Translations under genes and position numbers: made by a program
In this document: positions 43,256-50,662 of the stretch, in pieces
Position numbering within the stretch: position 1 is the first letter of the stretch
Layout: the number at the start of each line of letters is the position of its first letter
Notes under the pieces: model-generated
Database searches by the model: none
Told to the model about the DNA's origin: nothing
What the model saw: only the letters and a program-made list of their open reading frames with translations
Assembly (NCBI GenBank): GCA_029939995.1
Contig: JAOZRW010000003.1
Location: forward strand, 1 to 50,662
From: Acidimicrobiia bacterium
GTDB taxonomy: Bacteria; Actinomycetota; Acidimicrobiia; Spongiisociales; UBA5794
DNA length: 50,662 nucleotides
Direction: 5' to 3'

Positions 43256-44148
43256 GCGTGCCGACGATCACCGCCGTTCCCGGGGTCGAAGTCGGGCATC
43301 ACACCGACACCGCAGCCGCCACCGGCGTGACCGTCATCACGTTCCCCGAGCCCAATCGCGCGGTGGTCGACGTTCGAGGAGGTGCACCCGGAACCCGTGA
43401 GACGGACGTCCTGGGGGATGCGATCAAGCCCGTCACCGTGAACGCGCTCGTGTTCGCCGGAGGATCGGCGTTCGGCCTCGCCGCCGCGAACGGCGTCGTC
43501 GAGGAGATCGAGAGCGAGGGACGGGGAGCGCCGACTCCCGCCGGACCGGTTCCGATCGTCCCGGCCGCCATCGTCTTCGACCTCATGACCGGCGACGTCC
43601 GGGGACGACCGGAGGCCGAGCACGGCGCCGCCGCCTACAAGAACCGATCCGGAGCCGCCGTTGCGATGGGACGCGTCGGCGCCGGAGCGGGAACGACCGT
43701 CGGAGCCTGGAGAGGCCCGGGAGCGATCCGGTTCGCCGGGATCGGGTCGGCCGCCGTGCGAGTCGGCGAATCGACCGTGGGCGCTCTGGTCGTCCTGAAC
43801 GCAGCCGGGGACGTCTTCTCCCTCGAGGGGGAATCCCTCACCGGTGGCGAGCCGGACTCGCTCGCACCCCCGATCGGTTCGGTGCCGGGGGACAACACGA
43901 CGCTCGTGTGCGTGGCGACCGATGCGGGAATCGAAGATCGGAACGAACTGCGGCGGATCGCGATCCGCGCGCACGACGCGATCGGTGCATGCATCCGCCC
44001 CACACACACCAGGTACGACGGCGACTCCGCTTTCGTGGTCTCGTTCGGTTCGATGGATGCGAACCTCGACGCACTGCAGCAGGCGGCCTTCGTGGTGGTC
44101 GGGCGTGCGATCGAACGCGCCGTCGCCGAAGCCGGGCGTGCGTCGTGA
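43252..44148 (+). CDS. P1/DmpA-family N-terminal nucleophile peptidase
   Basis: A 298-aa member of the S58 (DmpA) family, self-processing aminopeptidases or amidases. VPGVEVGHHTD and GGAPGTRETD open it, GGSAFGLAAANGV follows, and the predicted autocleavage site is GDNTTLVCVATDA, where the nucleophile would be Thr as in many actinobacterial homologues. RIAIRAHDAIGACIRPTHTRYDGDSAF completes the domain. The ATG at 43252 overlaps alr; the track frame from 43162 is inside alr. Substrate unknown. Confidence 0.9.
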   Translation: MSVPTITAVPGVEVGHHTDTAAATGVTVITFPEPNRAVVDVRGGAPGTRETDVLGDAIKPVTVNALVFAGGSAFGLAAANGVVEEIESEGRGAPTPAGPVPIVPAAIVFDLMTGDVRGRPEAEHGAAAYKNRSGAAVAMGRVGAGAGTTVGAWRGPGAIRFAGIGSAAVRVGESTVGALVVLNAAGDVFSLEGESLTGGEPDSLAPPIGSVPGDNTTLVCVATDAGIEDRNELRRIAIRAHDAIGACIRPTHTRYDGDSAFVVSFGSMDANLDALQQAAFVVVGRAIERAVAEAGRAS

Positions 44149-44795
44149 GCGAGACCGTCGCCGAGCAACTGGGCGCTCTCAGAGCCGCGGCGCTGGCATG
44201 CACCGCATGCCGCCTGTCCGAAGGCAGGACGCACGTCGTGTTCGGAGACGGGTCGCCGGACGCCGACGTCGTCATCGTCGGGGAAGCCCCCGGACGGCGA
44301 GAGGACGAGCAGGGAGTCCCGTTCGTCGGTCCCTCCGGGAAGCTCCTCGACCGTCTCCTGGCCGAGATCGGTCTCGAGCGGGACGACGTCTACATCGCCA
44401 ACGTCGTGAAGTGCCGGCCGCCGGGCAACCGGGATCCGCGTCCGGACGAAATCGAGGCCTGCAAGGGCTACCTCCGCGAGCAGCTGCGGCTCATCGACCC
44501 GAAGGTCGTCGTCACGCTCGGGAACTTCTCCTCCAAGCTGCTGCTCAAGACCGACACGGGGATCACACGCCTGCGCGGCACGGCCTACGAGTGGTGGGGC
44601 CGGCATCTCGTTCCGACGTTCCACCCCGCGGCGGCGCTGCGGGGCTCGGCCAGGGTTCTCGAGGACATGCGGTACGACTTCAGTCTCATCCGCGACGCCA
44701 TCGACGGTAACCTTGCATCGCAAGACGATCCCGAGCCGGAGACGACACCCGCTTCGGGCCCCGACCCCGAGCAACTCGGCCTCTTCGGCCGTTGA
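44145..44795 (+). CDS. Uracil-DNA glycosylase, family 4 (Fe-S)
   Basis: A 216-aa type 4/5-like UDG that removes uracil from DNA. Fe-S ligands are CTACRLSEGR near the start, VVKCRPPGNRDPRPDE and the next Cys in EIEACKGY. The active-site loop GEAPGRREDEQGVPFVGPSG and the C-terminal FHPAAALRG are typical. The last residues EQLGLFGR match a sliding-clamp-binding motif (QLxLF). The GTG start at 44145 overlaps the previous stop. Confidence 0.94.
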   Translation: MSETVAEQLGALRAAALACTACRLSEGRTHVVFGDGSPDADVVIVGEAPGRREDEQGVPFVGPSGKLLDRLLAEIGLERDDVYIANVVKCRPPGNRDPRPDEIEACKGYLREQLRLIDPKVVVTLGNFSSKLLLKTDTGITRLRGTAYEWWGRHLVPTFHPAAALRGSARVLEDMRYDFSLIRDAIDGNLASQDDPEPETTPASGPDPEQLGLFGR

Positions 44796-44802
44796 GACCC
44801 GC

Positions 44803-45255
44803 ATGATCACGATACGAACCCGATCACCCGAAGAGACGCTGGCTCTCGGTCGCCGTCTCGCCACCCTGCTCTCTCCAGGCGACGTCATCCTGCTCGAAGG
44901 ACGGCTGGGAACGGGCAAGACGCTCCTGACGTCCGGCATCGCCCAGGGACTCGGAATCGACGGTCCGGTCGCGAGCCCGACGTTCGTCATCGCCCGCGTC
45001 TACCGGGACGGCTTCCTCCCGCTCGTGCACGCCGACGTATACCGCCTGAGCTCGATCCTCGAGTTCGAAGACCTCGATCTGGAAGACACCGCAGCGAGCG
45101 GCGTGCTGATCATCGAATGGGGCGAAGCCATCGAGGACGCCGTATCGGCCGACCGGCTCGTCATCGAGATCGAGATGGACACCGAAACCGATCGCACCTT
45201 CCGTTTCGTCCCGCACGGATCGTGGCGCGAGCGCTCGCTCGAGGGGCTGGCGTGA
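44803..45255 (+). CDS. tsaE: tRNA t6A synthesis ATPase TsaE
   Basis: TsaE (150 aa) is the ATPase that powers t6A37 synthesis with TsaB and TsaD. The Walker A motif is GRLGTGKTLLTSGIAQGLG (around residue 33), with the family's SPTFVIARVY, HADVYRL and IIEWGEA motifs. The ATG at 44803 gives the normal length. It overlaps tsaB by four bases. Confidence 0.96.
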   Translation: MITIRTRSPEETLALGRRLATLLSPGDVILLEGRLGTGKTLLTSGIAQGLGIDGPVASPTFVIARVYRDGFLPLVHADVYRLSSILEFEDLDLEDTAASGVLIIEWGEAIEDAVSADRLVIEIEMDTETDRTFRFVPHGSWRERSLEGLA

Positions 45256-45956
45256 AGATCCTGGCCATCGAAACGGCGACGCCCGCATCGTCCGTAGCCC
45301 TCGGCGACGGCGGAACGCTCGCGGCGATGAGCGTCCGCGTGGATCGTCGCGGTCACGTCGGCTTCCTCGTCCCCGCGATCGAGTTCTGCTTCGAACAGAC
45401 CGGATGGGATCGCCACGACGTTGAAGCGGTCGCCGTGGACGTGGGGCCCGGCCCGTTCACGGGGATCCGGGCCGGAATCGCCACCGCCCAGGCGTTCGCC
45501 GCGGGCGTCGGTGCGCCGCTGATCCCCATCTCGTCTCTGACGGTTCAGGCGCTTCGGGCCGCCACCGGGCATCGAAGGATCTGGTCGGTCGTCGACATGC
45601 GCCGCGGACAGGTCGCCGCCGCCCCGTTCCGGCCGTTGCCGGGCGGCGTTGCCCCGGACGGTACCGCCGAGGTCGTGGGCCCGGATGAGTTCCGGGCGAT
45701 GCTGGACGCAGATCAGGCGGACACGCTCGTCGTCGGCGATTGGCAAGCGTTGCCGGAGGCGATGTGGGGAGGGCTCCATCGCGTGCGGCTCGGTCGCCCC
45801 AGGTATCCGTCGGCAGACGTCATGCTCGAGATTGCAGCCATCCGTGCCGCACACGGCGACTTCACGGCCGCCGAGGACGTCCGCCCCGACTACATGCGCG
45901 AGCCCGACGTTCAGATCAACTGGAAGACGTTCCGGTCCGAGGGGGTGTGGCCGTGA
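45252..45956 (+). CDS. tsaB: t6A synthesis protein TsaB
   Basis: TsaB (234 aa) is the ASKHA-fold partner of TsaD. ILAIETATPASSVAL opens the protein and VDVGPGPFTGIRAGIATAQAFA is the signature. The C-terminal part is more variable, as usual. GTG start at 45252, overlapping tsaE and rimI in one operon. Confidence 0.96.
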   Translation: MKILAIETATPASSVALGDGGTLAAMSVRVDRRGHVGFLVPAIEFCFEQTGWDRHDVEAVAVDVGPGPFTGIRAGIATAQAFAAGVGAPLIPISSLTVQALRAATGHRRIWSVVDMRRGQVAAAPFRPLPGGVAPDGTAEVVGPDEFRAMLDADQADTLVVGDWQALPEAMWGGLHRVRLGRPRYPSADVMLEIAAIRAAHGDFTAAEDVRPDYMREPDVQINWKTFRSEGVWP

Positions 45957-46447
45957 ACATCCGCACCATGACCAGGAGCGATGTGCCGGCGGTCGCGACC
46001 CTCGAGCGTGAGATCTACCCGGAGCCGTGGTCGGCGCGGGTGTTCTTCGACGAACTCGGCCGGGACAACCGGGTCTACGTGGTCGGCACCGACGACGGTC
46101 GGATCCTCGGATACGGCGGCGTGATGCTGATCGAAGAGGATGCGCACGTGACGACGCTCGCCGTGATCCCCGGCGTGCGGCGCCGACGATTGGGGACCAG
46201 GATCCTGCTGACGCTCGTCGAGGAGGCCGTGGACCGGGGTGCGCGTCACCTCACGCTCGAGGTGCGCGCCACGAACACGAACGCGCAGCAACTCTACGAG
46301 CGGTTCGGGTTCGCCCCGGTCGGGAAGCGCAAGGGGTACTACGACGGCGAGGACGCGATCGTCATGTGGGCGCTCGACGTCGATGCCGACGAGTACGGAA
46401 GCCGGCTCGACGCGATCCGCGCCGGGCTCGATGGGGAAAGCCCATGA
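45953..46447 (+). CDS. rimI: Ribosomal-protein-alanine N-acetyltransferase RimI
   Basis: A 164-aa GNAT enzyme; the homologue acetylates the N-terminal Ala of S18. The acetyl-CoA loop is VIPGVRRRRLGTRILLTLV and motif B is TNTNAQQLYERFGFAPVGKRKGYY, the RimI pattern with the terminal YY. Its place between tsaB and tsaD is conserved. GTG start at 45953. Confidence 0.94.
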   Translation: MNIRTMTRSDVPAVATLEREIYPEPWSARVFFDELGRDNRVYVVGTDDGRILGYGGVMLIEEDAHVTTLAVIPGVRRRRLGTRILLTLVEEAVDRGARHLTLEVRATNTNAQQLYERFGFAPVGKRKGYYDGEDAIVMWALDVDADEYGSRLDAIRAGLDGESP

Positions 46448-47457
46448 CGGATCCGCTCATCCTCGGGATCGAGACGAGCTGCGACGAGACGGGCGTAGCG
46501 GTCCTCGAAGGTCTCACCGTTCGATCGTTCGTCCTCGCGTCCCAGATCGAGGAGCATGCCCGGTTCGGTGGGGTCGTCCCCGAGGTCGCCGCGAGGGCTC
46601 ACGTCGAGGCGATCCGCCCCCTCGTCCATCAGGCGGTGACCGGTGCGGGCATCCATCCGGACCAGCTCGACGCGATCGCCGTGACCCGCGGCCCGGGGCT
46701 CATCGGTGCGCTCATGGTCGGGTACGCCTTCGGGAAGGCGCTGGCGTGGACGTTGGGGAAGCCGCTCTACGGCATCGACCACATGGAGGGGCATCTCTAC
46801 GCTCCGCGGCTCGAATACGCGGCGTACGAGCCTCCGGCGATCGTGCTTCTTGCTTCCGGAGGGCACAGCGAGATCATCCACGTTCGCGCGTGGGGCGACT
46901 ACTCCACACTGGGCACGACGATCGACGACGCCGCGGGTGAGGCGTTCGACAAGCTCGCCCGGTTCATGGGCCTCGGCTACCCGGGTGGCCCGGTGATCGA
47001 CGCCGAGGCGGAGAACGGGAACCCGGATGCGGTGAGATTCCCCAGGGCGCTGAGAGATCGGCCGTTCGACTTCTCCTTCTCCGGTCTCAAGACGTCGGTC
47101 GTCACCTACCTCGAGAAGGCCAAGCGCGAGGGGACCCTGCCCTCGAGGCCCGACGTAGCGGCTTCGATCCAGGAAGCCATCGTCGACGCGCTCGTCGAGA
47201 AGACGTTCAACGCCGTGGACGAGACGGGTGTCACGGTCGTCGGCGGTGGCGGCGGCGTGCTCGCCAACCGGAGGCTCCGGGTCCGTCTCCGGGAAGAGGC
47301 CGACCGGAGGGGCATCGACCTGTTCATCCCTTCGATCCGCATGTGCACCGACAACGGAGCCATGATCGCTGCAGTCGCGATCGACCGGATGAAGAACGGC
47401 GGGGCACCCGACGGCTGGTCGTTCGACGTGGACCCGGGAATGCGGCTGGATTCGTGA
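46444..47457 (+). CDS. tsaD: t6A transferase TsaD
   Basis: TsaD (337 aa) moves the threonylcarbamoyl group to A37 of tRNAs. LGIETSCDETGVAV opens it; the metal ligands lie in GIDHMEGHLYA and in CTDNGAMIA; ATP-site motifs are LLASGGHSEI and VGGGGGVLANRRLR. The second Gly-rich motif is slightly longer than usual. It overlaps rimI and the following membrane protease by four bases each. Confidence 0.97.
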   Translation: MTDPLILGIETSCDETGVAVLEGLTVRSFVLASQIEEHARFGGVVPEVAARAHVEAIRPLVHQAVTGAGIHPDQLDAIAVTRGPGLIGALMVGYAFGKALAWTLGKPLYGIDHMEGHLYAPRLEYAAYEPPAIVLLASGGHSEIIHVRAWGDYSTLGTTIDDAAGEAFDKLARFMGLGYPGGPVIDAEAENGNPDAVRFPRALRDRPFDFSFSGLKTSVVTYLEKAKREGTLPSRPDVAASIQEAIVDALVEKTFNAVDETGVTVVGGGGGVLANRRLRVRLREEADRRGIDLFIPSIRMCTDNGAMIAAVAIDRMKNGGAPDGWSFDVDPGMRLDS

Positions 47458-48545
47458 AGCGGGGAATCCACCTCGGAACGATCGGCGGGGTCGAGATCGT
47501 CGCCGACCTGTCGGTCCTCGTCATCTCCGCGCTCCTCATGTGGGTCGTGTACGTCGACATCGGCGTCACGTATCCCGACACGGATCCCGTCGTCGGGACG
47601 ATCATCGCCGTCCTCGCCGGCGTCGCGTTCACCGCGTCGGTCTTCGCACACGAAGGAAGCCATGCTGCGATGGCGATCCATCGCGGACTGGTGGTACGCA
47701 GGATCCGTCTGCTCGGCTTCGGCGGGTACACCGAGATGGAAGGCGACGCCGGACGGCCGGCAGACGAGTTCGTGATCGCCGTGGCCGGCCCGATGGTGTC
47801 CTTCGCCCTGTCCGGCCTGCTCTGGCTTCTCTCGCTCGTGACGGTCGGTATGCCCGCCGCCCGGTCGTCGATCCAGTTCCTCGCCTTCGCGAACCTGTTC
47901 ATCGGCGCGTTCAACCTGTTGCCGGGTTTCCCGCTCGACGGCGGTCGTGCGCTTCGGGCTGCGATCTGGCGGGTCACCGGAGACAAGGTCCGGGCGACCG
48001 AAGCGGTCGTGCGGGCCGGTCGGGTCATCGGATGGGCGGTCGTCGCCGTCGGGACCTTGTACGCGTTCGCGAGCTTCCAACCGGTGACGCTGCTGCTCAT
48101 CGTCCTCGGCTGGTACCTGCTTCGCAGCGCCGAGGGGGCGGGTCGCCGCGAGCGGCTCCTCGCCCGGGTCGGCGGTCTCGTTGCCGGCGACGTGATGCGC
48201 AGGACCCCGGATCCGGTTCCCGGGGACATGCTCGTCGACCGCGTGATCGAGTTGTTCCAGATCGGCGATCGGCTCCGCTCGCTCCCCGTCGAGGTCGACG
48301 GCCGGATCCGCGGCGTCCTCGGTCAGCCGGAGATCGACAGGCTCTCACCGGTGCGGCGGGTCATGAGCCATGCCTCACAAGCGATGACGCAGATCGGGCC
48401 TGGCGACGTGATCGACGTCGACACGCCTCTCGAATCGATGATGAACCGGGCGCCGGGCAAGACCGGCCGTCTCGTCGTCGTGGAGGATGGGCGGGTGGTC
48501 GGGATGATCGAAGGCGTCGATCTGGGATCCGTCGTAGCCGACTAG
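47454..48545 (+). CDS. Site-2-protease-type membrane metalloprotease with CBS domains
   Basis: A 363-aa M50-family intramembrane protease. The zinc site is AHEGSHAA (HExxH) in a transmembrane helix near residue 65 and NLLPGFPLDGGRAL provides the third ligand. About six hydrophobic segments occupy residues 1-220. The C-terminal 130 residues form a CBS pair (VAGDVMRRTPDPVPGDMLVDRVIELF, and GRLVVVEDGRVVGMIEG). CBS-bearing S2P homologues are thought to sense adenine nucleotides. GTG start at 47454. Confidence 0.92.
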   Translation: MKRGIHLGTIGGVEIVADLSVLVISALLMWVVYVDIGVTYPDTDPVVGTIIAVLAGVAFTASVFAHEGSHAAMAIHRGLVVRRIRLLGFGGYTEMEGDAGRPADEFVIAVAGPMVSFALSGLLWLLSLVTVGMPAARSSIQFLAFANLFIGAFNLLPGFPLDGGRALRAAIWRVTGDKVRATEAVVRAGRVIGWAVVAVGTLYAFASFQPVTLLLIVLGWYLLRSAEGAGRRERLLARVGGLVAGDVMRRTPDPVPGDMLVDRVIELFQIGDRLRSLPVEVDGRIRGVLGQPEIDRLSPVRRVMSHASQAMTQIGPGDVIDVDTPLESMMNRAPGKTGRLVVVEDGRVVGMIEGVDLGSVVAD

Positions 48546-48585
48546 AGGGAGCGCCCGGGGGAGTTCGGGCCCCTCACCGAACGGC

Positions 48586-48612
48586 TTAGCACTCGTGTGA
48601 CGAGAGTGCCAG
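48586..48612 (+). promoter_or_regulatory. CIRCE operator 1 (HrcA site)
   Basis: TTAGCACTC-N9-GAGTGCCAG: the left arm is the perfect CIRCE consensus and the right arm has two mismatches. Confidence 0.85.
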
Positions 48613-48626
48613 AGTCGTGGTATGAT
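48598..48626 (+). promoter_or_regulatory. groESL promoter between the CIRCE elements
   Basis: TATGAT at 48621-48626 is a strong -10, with TGACGA 17 bases upstream as -35. The -10 lies between the two CIRCE elements, so HrcA binding would block it. Confidence 0.7.
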
Positions 48627-48652
48627 TAGCACTCGGAATCATCGACTGCTAG
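48626..48652 (+). promoter_or_regulatory. CIRCE operator 2 (HrcA site)
   Basis: TTAGCACTC-N9-GACTGCTAG, a second element 40 bases after the first, with two mismatches in the right arm. Confidence 0.85.
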
Positions 48653-48671
48653 ACCAGTAAGGAGGAGTCGG

Positions 48672-48959
48672 ATGAATTTGAAGCCTCTCGGCGACCGGAT
48701 CGTCGTGAAGCCCAGGGACGAAGAGGAATCTCGCACCGCGAGCGGACTCGTGATCCCGGATACGGCGAAAGAGAAGCCGCAGCTCGGCGAAGTTCTCGCC
48801 GTCGGACCCGGGGAGTTCAGAGACGGGGAACGGGTCCCCATGGATGTCAAGGTCGGCGACGTCGTCTTCTACTCGAAGTACGGCGGCACCGAAGTCAAGG
48901 TCGAAGGTGAGGAATACCTCGTGTTGTCCTCCCGCGACGTTCTCGCCGTTCTCGCCTAG
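48672..48959 (+). CDS. groES: Co-chaperonin GroES
   Basis: GroES (95 aa) forms the lid of the chaperonin. [35 protein letters not shown] contains the mobile loop, and [19 protein letters not shown] is typical. AAGGAGGAG precedes the ATG. Stress control through HrcA is predicted from the two CIRCE sites. Confidence 0.98.
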   Translation: MNLKPLGDRIVVKPRDEEESRTASGLVIPDTAKEKPQLGEVLAVGPGEFRDGERVPMDVKVGDVVFYSKYGGTEVKVEGEEYLVLSSRDVLAVLA

Positions 48960-48972
48960 GAGGTACCACTGA

Positions 48973-50616
<1,644 letters not shown>

Positions 50617-50662
50617 AGCTACCAGCTACCAGCTGGGAGCTGTGAGTCGAAGAGCGGAGGGG
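50617..50662 (+). repeat. agctacc-type heptamer repeat at the window end
   Basis: Directly after the groEL stop: agctacc agctacc agctggg agctgtg, a degenerate 7-base tandem repeat. It resembles in period the gcaagct repeat in rplD. Confidence 0.65.

Overview
The window is about 50.7 kb of high-GC DNA with very dense genes, ATGA/GTGA stop-start overlaps and many GTG starts. The gene order (S10/spc operon with secY-adk-map; alpha operon; rplM-rpsI-glmM-glmS-acpS-alr; tsaE-tsaB-rimI-tsaD next to groESL) and the short-LID adenylate kinase point to an actinobacterium. A deep, poorly cultured class related to Acidimicrobiia is my guess; this is inference, because no rRNA gene is present. At least three promoters look like TANNNT followed 6-7 nt later by ATG, which suggests leaderless mRNAs.

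Layout. 1-12156 is the S10-spc superoperon from a truncated rplC to map, all on the + strand. 12157-30474 is an accessory block that separates map from rpmJ, which normally sit next to each other with infA. It holds two tandem lipoprotein paralogues, a minus-strand PucR-type regulator, and a + strand catabolic block (13.5-28.3 kb): ring-opening amidohydrolase, DUF2877/FdrA/DUF1116 trio, three-subunit molybdenum hydroxylase, GNAT-like protein, thiolase-like protein with a DUF35 partner, uracil permease and an Fcy1-type cytosine deaminase. A secreted nuclease lipoprotein and a Thr-rich lipoprotein follow. 30475-33314 is the alpha operon (rpmJ to rplQ). The space where infA belongs holds only a short, frame-broken IF1-like stretch. 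33390-40343 carries a Nudix gene, a membrane protein, truA, rplM-rpsI, glmM, a glmS ribozyme, glmS and acpS. 40343-42133 has intergenic palindromic repeats, a selenocysteine peroxiredoxin (in-frame TGA at the catalytic position plus a SECIS-like hairpin) and a cytochrome c-like relic. 42134-50616 is alr, a P1 peptidase, a UDG, the t6A genes, a membrane protease and groESL under two CIRCE operators.

How the island may work. The genes read as an oxidative pyrimidine-base pathway: UraA imports uracil; the deaminase turns cytosine into uracil; the Mo-hydroxylase would oxidise uracil to barbiturate; the amidohydrolase opens barbiturate to 3-oxo-3-ureidopropanoate. The FdrA/DUF1116/DUF2877 trio is homologous to the E. 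coli oxamate carbamoyltransferase set that phosphorolyses oxalurate. By analogy it would cleave the ureido acid to carbamoyl phosphate and malonamate, replacing the usual hydrolytic ureidomalonase. That last step is, as far as I know, undescribed and is inferred from homology and context.
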